The position numbers and the translations under genes are program-made. The notes below the pieces were generated by a model. The model did no database searches. It was not told where the DNA came from and saw only the letters and a program-made list of their open reading frames with translations. A stretch of DNA of 64,000 nt from Edaphobacter paludis (GTDB lineage Bacteria; Acidobacteriota; Terriglobia; Terriglobales; Acidobacteriaceae): contig NZ_CP121194.1 of NCBI RefSeq assembly GCF_039993895.1, positions 1,178,001 to 1,242,000 on the forward strand. The letters are read 5' to 3'. How positions within the stretch are numbered: the first letter of the stretch is position 1; each line of letters begins with the position of its first letter. Shown here in pieces: positions 24,884 through 33,730 of the stretch.

Positions 24884-26203
24884 TCAGGAGGGCAGGGAAT
24901 CTCCGGCGGGTTCGACGATGAGGGTGAGGCCGTCGACGCTGCGGACGAGGACGGAAGACCCCGCCGGTAGAGAGGACTGGCCGCGGAGAGAGGCTTGCCA
25001 GAGTTCGCCACGGATCGCGACCTGACCGTTCGGCGTGAGCGGCGTTTGCGTCACCGCGATGGCGCCGAGCATGGCTTGTGGACCGGTGAGTACCTTGCCG
25101 CGGCGGGCCCGGAGAGCGATCCAGGCGAGGCCGAAAGAGATGGCTCCGAAGCCAATGCCCGCTCCGATCGCGGTGCCAGTGTGCACCTGCATCTCGGGGA
25201 CGCTGGAGTTGACCAGGGTGGCGAGGCCGAAGACCAGCGAGATGGTTCCGGCGAGGGCCAGCATACCGTGGCTGGCAAATTTAGTTTCGAGCACCATTAA
25301 AACCACGGCTGCGATAAGTAGAAGAATGGCCGTGTGACGGATCGGAAGCAGATTCAGGCCGAAGAGACTGAGTAGGATGAGAAGCGTTCCGAGGGAGCCG
25401 GGGATGATGGTGCCGGGAACATTGAATTCGAGATAGATGAGTAGACCTCCGAGGACAAGCAGGAGGACGGCAAGATTGGGGTCGGTCAGGCGAGTGAGAA
25501 GACGCTCGCGTACAGAGGGCGGGAATGCGGTGATGGCTGCTCCGTTGAGGTGCAGGGTCACGGTGCGGCCGTCGAAGCGTTTGATCTGGCGGCCATCGAG
25601 GGAGGAAAGAAGCGATTGGTCGCTGGTAGCGACGAGGTCGATCAGCTTGAGGTTGAGGGCCTCTTCGTCGCTGTAGGATTTCGAGTTGCGAACGGCGTCT
25701 TCGGCGGCCTGTACGTTGCGTCCGCGACGGGAGACGAAGGAGCGGAGGAACGCAGCGGCGTCGTTTTCGATCTTCTGCTTGAGGATGGCGTCGGGCTCGC
25801 GGCCTTCAGTGACGGGGTGGGAGGCACCGGCGTTAGTCCCCGGCGCCATGGCTGCAACGTCTGCTGATTCGAGCAGGAAGAAGCCCGCTGAACCGGCGCG
25901 GCTGCCGGTGGGGGAGATATAGACGATGACGGGGACGGGAGATTTCTCGATGGATTCGACCATGACCCGGGTTGAGTCCAGTAGCCCGCCCGGAGTGCCG
26001 AGGGAGACAATAACTGCACTGGCGTGGAGGCGGTCTGCTTCATCGAGGCCGCGCTGGAGATAGTCGGCGGTGATGGGCTGGACGGTATCGTGGATGGTCA
26101 GCTTGACGACGATGGGCTTTGCGGCGTCGGCTCGGGCGGCTTTGGACAGGAGACAGAAGAGTGCGATGAAGAGGGCGAAGACGAATTTCAGCGAGGTCTT
26201 CAT
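24884..26203 (-). CDS. NfeD-type membrane-bound ClpP-class serine protease
   Basis: 439 residues: signal peptide; N-terminal ClpP/SppA-like domain (about 30-230) with VSLGTPGGLLDSTRVMVESI, VYISPTGSRAGSAGFFLLESADVAAMAPGTNAGASHPV (nucleophile serine in the GSRAGSAG loop); four membrane helices about 245-360; and a C-terminal NfeD OB-fold (ALMLGAIAVTQTPLTPNGQVAIRGELWQA region to VEPAG). Such NfeD1b proteins are linked to stomatin partners and membrane quality control; no stomatin gene is visible here. The start overlaps the upstream TPR gene by 4 bp (ATGA). Confidence 0.88.
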   Translation of the reverse strand: MKTSLKFVFALFIALFCLLSKAARADAAKPIVVKLTIHDTVQPITADYLQRGLDEADRLHASAVIVSLGTPGGLLDSTRVMVESIEKSPVPVIVYISPTGSRAGSAGFFLLESADVAAMAPGTNAGASHPVTEGREPDAILKQKIENDAAAFLRSFVSRRGRNVQAAEDAVRNSKSYSDEEALNLKLIDLVATSDQSLLSSLDGRQIKRFDGRTVTLHLNGAAITAFPPSVRERLLTRLTDPNLAVLLLVLGGLLIYLEFNVPGTIIPGSLGTLLILLSLFGLNLLPIRHTAILLLIAAVVLMVLETKFASHGMLALAGTISLVFGLATLVNSSVPEMQVHTGTAIGAGIGFGAISFGLAWIALRARRGKVLTGPQAMLGAIAVTQTPLTPNGQVAIRGELWQASLRGQSSLPAGSSVLVRSVDGLTLIVEPAGDSLPS

Positions 26204-27879
26204 GGGATGCGTTGTCCGCGCGCCAGCAGGGCCTGCCGCATGGCCAGAGCCGAGGGATCTTTTGGATTGATCTTGAGGGCATTGCTTACATCGGAGGCTG
26301 ACGCTTCCATTTGCTTCGCCTGCAATTCGATCTTGGCCAGGACCAGATAGGCCGCGACGCTGGGATGGAGCTTGAGCGAGGTCTGCGCTTCGTTGCGAGC
26401 ATCGTCGATATTGCCGGTGTGTTCGCGCACCTGGGCGAGGCCAGTGTGGGCGTCCGCGCTGGAGGGATCGGCAGTGATGGCCGCCTCGAACTCCTGTTCG
26501 GCTTCGGGGATGAGGCCTTGCGCCAGGTAATCGTTGCCGGACTGACTGTACTCGGCGGCCTGTTTCGCGGGGGGCAGGTCGGCGAGACGCATGGCGCGCA
26601 TCTGGTCGAGTTGGAAGGCCGCTTGCCGGAAGGACGCTTCGGAATAAGTCCTGCGGATACGTTCGAGCGGTTCGAAGTCGGAGTCGTCGGCGGAGGGCGC
26701 GGCTGCTTTGGCGCCGTCGGCCTTGGGGGCGGTTGCGGGAGTGGGCTTGAGGCTTCGACCAGAGTGGATGCGGGCCTTCAGCAACACCGCCTCGTTGTCG
26801 GTGGGACGGAGTTTCAGGGTTTCATCGATCTCCCGCTCGGCTCCGGCGAAATCGCCCTGACGAAGTAGGGACACGGCGAGGTTATAGTGGTAGTCGGGAT
26901 CGTTCGGGTCGGCGGTGGAGGCGCGCTGAAAGAGAGGAACGGCGTTGTGGCCCTGACGGCTGGCGGCGACGCCCTGATTGTTGACGACCTCGGGCAGGGG
27001 AAGACGGCTGGCGACGAAGGCAAAGGCGGCCTCGGCCTCGGCATATTTGCCAGAGTTGAAACGAGCGAGGCCGAGATAGAAGCCAGCCTCAAGTGCGCGA
27101 CGGTCGCTGTGGGGGACCTTTGCGAGCGTTGCGGCGGCATGGTCGTAGTCGCGCTGGGTGAACTGCACCTTGCCTAGTGCGAGCAGAGCGGCAGGATAGT
27201 TCGGTGTTAGGCCGATGGCCATCTGCAGGCGCTTGATCTGCTCTTTCGGCGAGGCGGCGCTGATGCCGCGGATGTAATTCTCGAAGGAACTGAGGGGAAC
27301 ACCTCCGGCGGCACTGAGGAAGGTCTGCTGGGCAACGTTGAAGTGGGGATCGAGGTGCTTTGCGATGGTCCACGCGATAGAGTTTTCGACATCGAAGAGG
27401 CGTGGCAGATCGCTTGAATCGGCGAGCGGTTGCGACAGACTCAGTTTGTCGACGTTGAGCACCTGCGCCTGGACGTTGATGCGGCCCTTGGTGACGGTGT
27501 AGCTGCCGACGATGACGAAGTTGGCATCAAGGGTCTGGGCGATGCGGATCGTGGTGGCGCGGGTGGGCTTGAAGTCCACGGGGAGGCCGAGATGGTCGAG
27601 CGCAAACTGACGGTCGTCGGTGGAGATGGTAAAGAACCCGGCTGAGGTGAGGCGCTGATTCAGCGTATCGGGGAACGAGTCGCCGATCCAATCGAGATTA
27701 GGCTGGCCGGAGCGGTTGTCGAAGGGAAGGACAAGCACGACGCGGCCCATGGCCTGCGGTGGCTCGGCGCTTTGTGCCGCTTGTGCGTAGCTGGGAGTGG
27801 CCGGAAGGCAGCACAGAATGAGTGCTATGGGTAGCCATTGTTTTACGAGGATCGAGCGCAGGTTTAACGGTCTCAGCAC
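26200..27879 (-). CDS. Periplasmic TPR-repeat protein with FlgO/TolB-like N-terminal domain
   Basis: 559 residues. A signal peptide (about 1-33) is followed by a domain, about 45-170, typical of FlgO/CsgG-like or TPR-adenylate-cyclase-associated modules (VVLVLPFDNRSGQPNLDWIGDSFPDTLNQRL, LDANFVIVGSYTVTKGRINVQAQVLNV). Many tetratricopeptide repeats follow (AALLALGKVQFTQRDYDHAAATL, YHYNLAVSLLRQGDFAGAEREIDE, NDYLAQGLIPEAEQEFEAAI, DAHTGLAQVREHTGNIDDARNEA, AYLVLAKIELQAKQMEAS). Probably a periplasmic scaffold. It is translationally coupled (ATGA) to the NfeD protease, suggesting a shared complex. Confidence 0.8.
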   Translation of the reverse strand: MLRPLNLRSILVKQWLPIALILCCLPATPSYAQAAQSAEPPQAMGRVVLVLPFDNRSGQPNLDWIGDSFPDTLNQRLTSAGFFTISTDDRQFALDHLGLPVDFKPTRATTIRIAQTLDANFVIVGSYTVTKGRINVQAQVLNVDKLSLSQPLADSSDLPRLFDVENSIAWTIAKHLDPHFNVAQQTFLSAAGGVPLSSFENYIRGISAASPKEQIKRLQMAIGLTPNYPAALLALGKVQFTQRDYDHAAATLAKVPHSDRRALEAGFYLGLARFNSGKYAEAEAAFAFVASRLPLPEVVNNQGVAASRQGHNAVPLFQRASTADPNDPDYHYNLAVSLLRQGDFAGAEREIDETLKLRPTDNEAVLLKARIHSGRSLKPTPATAPKADGAKAAAPSADDSDFEPLERIRRTYSEASFRQAAFQLDQMRAMRLADLPPAKQAAEYSQSGNDYLAQGLIPEAEQEFEAAITADPSSADAHTGLAQVREHTGNIDDARNEAQTSLKLHPSVAAYLVLAKIELQAKQMEASASDVSNALKINPKDPSALAMRQALLARGQRIP

Positions 27880-27903
27880 AGCTATGAGTATAGAGCTTGA
27901 GAG

Positions 27904-29502
27904 TTAGCGCGGCAGGGCAAGTGATGCATCGACGATGCGGGGAAAGCGGAGGACGGCGACCCACTCGCCTTTGCGGTGCGCCTGCCAGACGACCTCTCCA
28001 TGCAGCAGGGCTGCGGCTGCGGCGGGGTGCATGTCTTGATGGAAGTCGAAGAATTTAGTGTCGGCTGATTCGTTTCGTTTGCCGAGATTCACCGCCCCGG
28101 GTGGCGGCTCCCACTTGGTGGAGAAGATGAAGGCGGTGTCGTAGGCTCCGGGATCGGCCGCGGCCTTTTGCATCTGCTCGGCGGAAAAGTTCGAAATTCC
28201 TATGGTTTTGATGGGGTGGTGAGTGTAGCCGATCTCGGGGCGCGACAGTTCGGATGTTGCTGGCCATGCGGTAAGGACTGTTGCCTGGGGATAATTTTGT
28301 TCGATGAAGTGGATGGCCTGCTGGTGCAGGACGATCATGTCGCGGTAGGTGAGGTTGTCTTCGGGGGCGAAGGCGTAGGGCGGATTGATCCAGATAGCTG
28401 AGAGGAAGGCCGCTGCGCTGAGCGCAGCAATGAGCCACCATCGGCGGAGATGGCGACGCCACGTCGAGACGCAGATCAGCAGGACCAGCGGATACATCGG
28501 CAGGAGATAGCGGGTGAGCAGCGCTCCACCAAGCACCGAGAAGGCCATCCAGTTGGCGAGAAGGACGACTGCGATGGCTTTGAGGGCTGACTTGCGAATG
28601 TTCTGTGGTGCGGTCGCCGACGTTACAGGTATGAGAAACACAGCTACCGTGGCGACGACAGGAACGAACATGTTCATGTGTGTCGTCAGGTGGAGGAAGC
28701 GGTGCCAGAGGCAGAGCGCGATGCGGTAGGCGCTGAGGTTTGCGGTGGCGTTGTAGCGGAGGAACTCGGGATTGCCGAAGACGAAGCCAGTGCGGTGGTA
28801 GTGATAGGCGTACCAGGCCGCGAGAGGTGCAATGGGGGAGAGGAGCGCGGCCATCCACCTTAGGGTGTCGCGCTTTTTGCGGTTCTGGAGATAGAGGACA
28901 GCCTCCCACAGCGCGAGGGCTATGGGGGTGATGATCGCAGTCTCCTTGGAGAGCGCGGAGAGCGAGAACATGATCGCTGCGAGGATCTGGTTCTTAGCGG
29001 TGCTTTGATTTGCGGCGTCGCGGTCGAAGTAAAACGCCAATCCCCAGAGGGTGAAGGCGGCGGCGAAGATATCGGCGTGGGCAAGCGTGCTCTGCGCGTA
29101 CCAGATGGGATAGACGGCGGTGAGAAAGGCGACCACCGCGGCTGCGGCGGCTCCGGCTAGAGTTCTGGTGAGTTTGTAGACGCCGAGCAGTGCCGAGGCG
29201 CTTACGATGCAGACGAGCGTGCGCGTGCCGCTGACCACGAATCCGGAGAGATGCCACCACCCTGCGAGAAGGATGGAAGGCAGCGGCGGATGGGCGTTGG
29301 TGACGGTGGTCTGCGGGATGAGACTGCCGGTGCGGAAGAAGTCCCACGCGGCAGGGATGTAGTAGCCGCCTTCGTCCCAGAAGTAGGGCAGACGAAGTAG
29401 GGTCAGGTGCGATAGATAAACGACGGCGAAGAAGAGTGGGAAGAGCATCCAGAGGGGGATGTCCCCGGATGCGGAGTTGGTAGGTTTCTCGAGGGTGCGC
29501 AC
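27904..29502 (-). CDS. GT39/ArnT-like membrane glycosyltransferase
   Basis: 532 residues with about 10-12 membrane helices, the architecture of polyprenyl-phosphate-dependent glycosyltransferases. The first periplasmic loop holds YFWDEGGYYIPAAWDFF, matching the conserved acidic DE motif, and NAHPPLPSILLAGWW fits the HPPL signature of the family. A soluble periplasmic domain forms the last 150 residues. The acceptor (protein, lipid A or polysaccharide) is unknown. The DUF3467 gene ends 4 bp before its start, so the two are one transcription unit. Confidence 0.82.
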   Translation of the reverse strand: MRTLEKPTNSASGDIPLWMLFPLFFAVVYLSHLTLLRLPYFWDEGGYYIPAAWDFFRTGSLIPQTTVTNAHPPLPSILLAGWWHLSGFVVSGTRTLVCIVSASALLGVYKLTRTLAGAAAAAVVAFLTAVYPIWYAQSTLAHADIFAAAFTLWGLAFYFDRDAANQSTAKNQILAAIMFSLSALSKETAIITPIALALWEAVLYLQNRKKRDTLRWMAALLSPIAPLAAWYAYHYHRTGFVFGNPEFLRYNATANLSAYRIALCLWHRFLHLTTHMNMFVPVVATVAVFLIPVTSATAPQNIRKSALKAIAVVLLANWMAFSVLGGALLTRYLLPMYPLVLLICVSTWRRHLRRWWLIAALSAAAFLSAIWINPPYAFAPEDNLTYRDMIVLHQQAIHFIEQNYPQATVLTAWPATSELSRPEIGYTHHPIKTIGISNFSAEQMQKAAADPGAYDTAFIFSTKWEPPPGAVNLGKRNESADTKFFDFHQDMHPAAAAALLHGEVVWQAHRKGEWVAVLRFPRIVDASLALPR

Positions 29503-29506
29503 GCTC

Positions 29507-29818
29507 TTAGTGGACGGGGCCGTTGGGCTGCGGGGGAACCTGCTCCAGTGTGATCTGGCCGAAGGCCTGCTCGTACTGAGCGAGGTTGTGGCCGAGGATG
29601 TTCCAGAGGGCTTTGGCCTGCTGCGGGCTGAGGTAGATGCCCTCGAAGTTCTTTACATGAAGTTCATCGGGGCTGTCCTGGGTCATGGTGCCGAAGACGA
29701 GAAAGAAGTCCCAGACGCTCATGCGGACCTGAACACTGTTGGCGTAGTCTTCGCGGTAGTTCTCCGTGTTGGTAAGTCGGAGTACGGGCGGTTCGGTCGG
29801 CTGGCTGGGCTGGCTCAT
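29507..29818 (-). CDS. DUF3467-family small protein
   Basis: 103 residues. The pattern NSVQVRMSVWDFFLVFGTM...VKNFEGIYLSPQQAKALWNILGHNLAQYEQAFGQI is that of DUF3467, a family of small cytoplasmic proteins of unknown role. No membrane segment. It lies between tRNA-Leu and the GT39-like gene, all on the reverse strand. Confidence 0.8.
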   Translation of the reverse strand: MSQPSQPTEPPVLRLTNTENYREDYANSVQVRMSVWDFFLVFGTMTQDSPDELHVKNFEGIYLSPQQAKALWNILGHNLAQYEQAFGQITLEQVPPQPNGPVH

Positions 29819-29864
29819 TTGGATCGCTTTCAGGCTTACATGGTGGGACGGTGGTAAAAGAATT

Positions 29865-29949
29865 TGGTGCGAAAGGGGGGACTTGAACCCCCACGGATTG
29901 CTCCGCCAGATCCTAAGTCTGGTGCGTCTGCCAATTTCGCCACTTTCGC
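29865..29949 (-). tRNA. tRNA-Leu (anticodon TAG)
   Basis: 85-nt class II tRNA with encoded CCA on the reverse strand. The acceptor GCGAAAG pairs with CTTTCGC. Anticodon stem CCAGA/TCTGG with loop CTTAGGA gives anticodon TAG. A long variable arm and T-arm GGGGG-TTCAAGT-CCCCC are present. Confidence 0.95.
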
Positions 29950-30036
29950 ATGTTGTATAGCTTGTTCATTTTTAAGTGCTGCTTTATGCCTGCGTGATTG
30001 CATGTCTCATCGTGATCGGCTCAACTATCAACCAGC

Positions 30037-30708
30037 CTACTGGTTAAGGTGGGGCGAATGCAATGGGAGCGATCGTTCAAGTTGCCAGAGTTCGGTAGTC
30101 AACAGACCGGCGAGCGAATGGTGATGGCCGATGCGAGTGAGTCCGGCTTGGATGAGAGGCGCTGCGTGGTCGGGCAGGTGAGTCGTGCGGAGGCCGGTGA
30201 GGAGACGGAAGGCGAGATACAGGGTGCGCACGATGATCCGGCCAGGGAGGCGCATGGAGCCAGATGGGATGCGGAAGTCGGAGATGAGCCAAAGGGCTCC
30301 GGGTGAGAGGGTGGGGGCGATGCGGTTGACGAGGGCTTCGAGATCGGGCTGGGCGAGGCAGTCGAGGAAGAAGTGGGTGACGACGAGGTCGTAGGGGCCA
30401 GTGGGCGCAAAGGTGAGGGCGCTGGTGTTGTGAATTTGGAGGCGGGTGGTGCTGCCTTTGCAACGTTTGCTCAGGAGTTCAAGCATGGTGGCGCTGGTGT
30501 CAACGGCGTCGACCTGGATGTGGTGATTGGCGGCCATGAGGCTGGCGAGGAAGCGGCCGTCTCCGTCTCCTATGACGAGAGCTCGCTTTTGATCGAGAAG
30601 AAGCGGGAGGAAGTGCAGGCGGCAGCGCTCGAGGGCGCGGCCCAGCGTGAGGTATTCGAGCCAGCGATAAGGACGGGCTATGGAGTTGAAGTTGGGCTCC
30701 AGGTTCAT
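30037..30708 (-). CDS. Class I SAM-dependent methyltransferase
   Basis: 223 residues from ATG 30708, which overlaps the upstream stop as ATGA. Longer in-frame options overlap the UbiA-like gene and are rejected. Motifs: RALVIGDGDGRFLASLM (motif I), IQVDAVDTSATMLELL (acidic loop), GPYDLVVTHFFLDCL and ALWLISDFRIP. Close in pattern to small-molecule/quinone methyltransferases. Coupling with a UbiA-like membrane protein hints at a lipid or quinone substrate, but this is only inference. Confidence 0.78.
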   Translation of the reverse strand: MNLEPNFNSIARPYRWLEYLTLGRALERCRLHFLPLLLDQKRALVIGDGDGRFLASLMAANHHIQVDAVDTSATMLELLSKRCKGSTTRLQIHNTSALTFAPTGPYDLVVTHFFLDCLAQPDLEALVNRIAPTLSPGALWLISDFRIPSGSMRLPGRIIVRTLYLAFRLLTGLRTTHLPDHAAPLIQAGLTRIGHHHSLAGLLTTELWQLERSLPLHSPHLNQ

Positions 30709-31634
30709 CGGTGAAGGAAGGGGATGAGGAGGAGGGGCGTAAGCAGCACGAGGTCCGCCGCGGCTCGCAGGGTGAGTGGGGCTATATAGTGGCGGCGAGC
30801 GTGCAGCAGGAGCAGCATCATGGCGGAAAGGACAGCCGCAAAGGCGATTAGCCAAGGCGCGCTGTGATCCAGAAGAGCGAGGATGGGTCCGGTGAGGATG
30901 ATGATTGTGGCCAGGCCGGGTAGATGGAGGAGAGCGAAGCGCGTGCTGGCGTGGGTCGGGTGGTCGGCAAGGACAGACGGGCGTTGCGGATCATGCTCCC
31001 AGGCATAGATAAAGAGGCAGTTGAGACTGCAAAGCGTAGCCAGGAGAAGTGCGGCCGGGAGCAGCGAGAGGCGTAGTTCGGGCTGGCGGGCGACGGTGGG
31101 GATAAAGGTGGCGGCGGCGAAGAAGATGCCGACGGCGATCTCTTTGGGGAAGCGGTGGGCGCTGCGGGTGGCGTGGATCAGGATGAAATAGCCGAAGAGA
31201 AGGCCGCCGAGGATGAGATAGAGATGGATGGCTTCGGTGGAGAGGCGCAGCAGGAGCGGGGCCAGGGCTACTGAAGCGAGCAGGATTCCTGCGAGGAATG
31301 CAGTGCGATGGCGGTGGTGGAAGTAGTGGCGGGCTTCGAGGGGTTGCTCCTGCTGGGATTGGCTGTCGAGCAGGCGAGTGTCGAGGAGGCGGTCTGCAGC
31401 GTAGAGCATCCAGACGGCGATGAACATGGCGAAGATGGACGAGAGGGGGAGTCGGATATGGTTGGCGGCAGCGATAAACCAGATCCAGAGGGAAGCTACC
31501 GTCGGTGCATCGAGAGAGAGGAGATGCCAGAGGCCGAGGAGAGAGCGGCGATCTTTGAAAGTGGACTTTGGGAAAGGGGACTTTGGGGCAGCCGTCAGTG
31601 TTGATTGGGTCGAGGTTGGCGATGCGAGAGCCAC
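30705..31634 (-). CDS. UbiA-like multi-pass membrane protein
   Basis: 309 residues with about 8-9 membrane helices. WMLYAADRLLDTRLLD contains a DxxxD-type motif (DRLLD) at the position of the first prenyl-diphosphate-binding motif of UbiA prenyltransferases. The second Asp-rich motif is not clear, so activity is uncertain. It is translationally coupled to the following methyltransferase (ATGA), an arrangement consistent with prenylation plus methylation of a lipid. Substrate unknown. Confidence 0.65.
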   Translation of the reverse strand: MALASPTSTQSTLTAAPKSPFPKSTFKDRRSLLGLWHLLSLDAPTVASLWIWFIAAANHIRLPLSSIFAMFIAVWMLYAADRLLDTRLLDSQSQQEQPLEARHYFHHRHRTAFLAGILLASVALAPLLLRLSTEAIHLYLILGGLLFGYFILIHATRSAHRFPKEIAVGIFFAAATFIPTVARQPELRLSLLPAALLLATLCSLNCLFIYAWEHDPQRPSVLADHPTHASTRFALLHLPGLATIIILTGPILALLDHSAPWLIAFAAVLSAMMLLLLHARRHYIAPLTLRAAADLVLLTPLLLIPFLHR

Positions 31635-31651
31635 AATCTTTATTTTAGGCG

Positions 31652-31692
31652 CGAAAAAGGAGCAGATCTGGAGGAGAGCTGCTCCTTTTTCG
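31652..31692. terminator. Strong terminator after the GH57 gene
   Basis: Perfect 14-bp inverted repeat CGAAAAAGGAGCAG / CTGCTCCTTTTTCG with a 13-nt loop, giving a T-run in either direction. It lies 12 bp downstream of the GH57 stop and just upstream of the UbiA-like gene start (31634). Confidence 0.85.
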
Positions 31693-31704
31693 TCACACGA
31701 CTGT

Positions 31705-33585
31705 TTATGCGGTCGCGGCGTCTATTGCTTGGGCTGTGGTTGCTTCGGCAGGGATTCTTTTCGAGTCTGTTCCACGGACCTGGTGGGCTCCGGCTACCCA
31801 GAGGCCGGGGTCGATATCAGGGAAGACGCTGTCACGGAGTTCGATCTCCGCCAGGCGCGCTTCCTGAGCCGGGGTAATCGCATTTGTGGATTCGAAGGTC
31901 TGCCAGATAGCTTTGATGTCGTTGAACTGATCGTTGTGGGTGAGGAAGCGAATCTCTGCGTAGTCGCGTGCCGCCCCGGTGGTGATGAGGAACTGCCAGT
32001 CGGAGGATTCGAGCAGGAGAAGCTCACGGCAGAGTTGCTGCATGATGCGCCTGCCCATTGCGGAGTCGCGCCATTGACCGGCGGTGCACACCTCTCGCGT
32101 ATAGAGTTCGGCGGGATAGATGTGAGTGTAGGTCCAGGAGGTATCCGGGTTCATCCAGACATGATTGTTGCCCTCCGCTCCCCAGGAGCCCTCGTGCATG
32201 GCGATGAACCCCGCGCGCGGATAGCGGTCGAGGTATTCGGCGCAACTGATGAGTTCGATGCCGGTATTGTGGTCGTGAATGGTTCGGGCCACTGCTTCGA
32301 GCCAGAGAATGCCCTCAAACCACCAGTGGCCAAAGAGTTCGGCGTCGAACGGTGAGCAGAGGATGGGCGGAATAGCGTCATTGAAGCCGGACTGCAGCGC
32401 CTCCCATACGAGGTGGACGTAGTTGGCGGCGTGCGATTTGACGCGCTCTGCGGCTTCGTGCGGATAGTAGGGTTGCTTGGCGCCCATATCGACCTTGGGT
32501 CCGGTGACGCGCCAGTAGCGATGCCCCCCTGGCCAGCGTTTTTTGTGGAAGTCTAGGTAGGCGCCGTCGCCGGGATAGCCGCTGTCGCCGGACCAGACCT
32601 GAACCCCGGTGCGAGGGTCGCGGGGAAAGATTGTGGCCGCGTGAGTTTTGGCGTAGGGACCGTCGACGTAGTAGGGCTGGTAGAGTCGGCGATAGTCGCG
32701 ACGCGTCATCTCGTCAGTCTGTTCGTCGGTAGGGACTACCCCGTTGAGCAGTTGGTAAGGAGAAGGAACGCGGTTCGACTCTTCGACGAGATGAGTATCG
32801 ACGAAGAAGAACTCGATGTCGGACTCGGCGAGCGCCTGCTCGACGCCGATGCGGTCGAACCCGGGAGGCGTTGGCGTGCCATCAGCGTTGGCGACGGGGT
32901 AGTTCCAGAATCCTGCAGGACGGTACCCGCACTCTGGGGCCCAGATGCCTTTGGGGCGCTTTCCGATGTGGCGAATATGAGTCGCAACGGCGGTACGAAT
33001 CTGGGCGCGGACACTCTCATCCGTGCCTAAGAGCGGCATATAGCCGTGGGTGGCTCCGCAGGTAATGATGTCGATCAGGCCGATGTCGTTGAAGTGACGG
33101 AACCCTTTGATGATGTTCTGGTCGAGGTGGTTGAAATCCTCCAGTGCCTGCGAAAAGAAGCGGTGCCAGAAGCGCGCAGTTTCTGCGTAGTGGGCCTCGC
33201 CGGCCTGGGTGAAATAGGCCTCGTCTTCCTGGGCGGCGACGATCTTCCGCGTCAGATAGTGGGGGAACTCTGCGATAAAAACCGGGTGCGAGAGCTGCTC
33301 CAGCAGGATCGGGGAAAGATTGAGATTGCAGTTGAAGCGGATATTGTCGCGCTCAAGATTATTGAGGACGCGGAGCAGGGGCAAATAGGTCTCAGCGGCA
33401 GCCTCGTGGAGCCACTCCATGCCATGCGGCCAGGTGCCATGATTGACGACGTAAGGCAGATGGGCGTGCAGAGTGAACGTGAGGAAGCCTTTAGGCTTGC
33501 CCTTGGGGGTTGCCGCGAATTTGGGCGATGCCTTCGTCAAGACGAGTACCTCAAAGAAATGACTTTCTTTCGGCAAAAGCAGCAT
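31705..33585 (-). CDS. GH57 1,4-alpha-glucan branching enzyme-like protein
   Basis: About 626 residues from ATG 33585. GH57 motifs: TLHAHLPYV (motif 1), GIWAPECGYRPAGFW (motif 3 with the nucleophile Glu), SPFDAELFGHWWFEG (motif 4 with the acid/base Asp), and the C-terminal helical domain ending around RDYAEIRFLTHNDQFN. This is the architecture of glycogen branching enzymes of family 57 (DUF1957). The start is uncertain: no Shine-Dalgarno precedes 33585, whereas a TTG at 33540 has GAGG 9 nt upstream and begins just before the family domain. More upstream codons run into the terminator hairpin of the preceding gene. Confidence 0.86.
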   Translation of the reverse strand: MLLLPKESHFFEVLVLTKASPKFAATPKGKPKGFLTFTLHAHLPYVVNHGTWPHGMEWLHEAAAETYLPLLRVLNNLERDNIRFNCNLNLSPILLEQLSHPVFIAEFPHYLTRKIVAAQEDEAYFTQAGEAHYAETARFWHRFFSQALEDFNHLDQNIIKGFRHFNDIGLIDIITCGATHGYMPLLGTDESVRAQIRTAVATHIRHIGKRPKGIWAPECGYRPAGFWNYPVANADGTPTPPGFDRIGVEQALAESDIEFFFVDTHLVEESNRVPSPYQLLNGVVPTDEQTDEMTRRDYRRLYQPYYVDGPYAKTHAATIFPRDPRTGVQVWSGDSGYPGDGAYLDFHKKRWPGGHRYWRVTGPKVDMGAKQPYYPHEAAERVKSHAANYVHLVWEALQSGFNDAIPPILCSPFDAELFGHWWFEGILWLEAVARTIHDHNTGIELISCAEYLDRYPRAGFIAMHEGSWGAEGNNHVWMNPDTSWTYTHIYPAELYTREVCTAGQWRDSAMGRRIMQQLCRELLLLESSDWQFLITTGAARDYAEIRFLTHNDQFNDIKAIWQTFESTNAITPAQEARLAEIELRDSVFPDIDPGLWVAGAHQVRGTDSKRIPAEATTAQAIDAATA

Positions 33586-33645
33586 CGTATACGGGTGCAA
33601 CGCCCCGTTGATACCGAGTTTACACGAGGAAAATAGGAAGATTTG

Positions 33646-33695
33646 GTCTCCGAATGCGGCGGCAGATCTGCGTGAATCTGCCGCCACCTGGAGAC
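33646..33695 (-). terminator. Composite hairpin terminator of the BON/glycine-zipper lipoprotein gene
   Basis: Inner perfect 10-bp stem GGCGGCAGAT / ATCTGCCGCC (33658-33685) with an 8-nt loop, extended by an outer GTCTCC / GGAGAC pair. It starts 35 bp after the lipoprotein stop (33731) and is followed on the reverse strand by an A/T-rich stretch with TTCCTATTTTCC. Confidence 0.65.
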
Positions 33696-33730
33696 GATGA
33701 TGGTGATGAACCTGCGGCTAGGTGCGGGCA

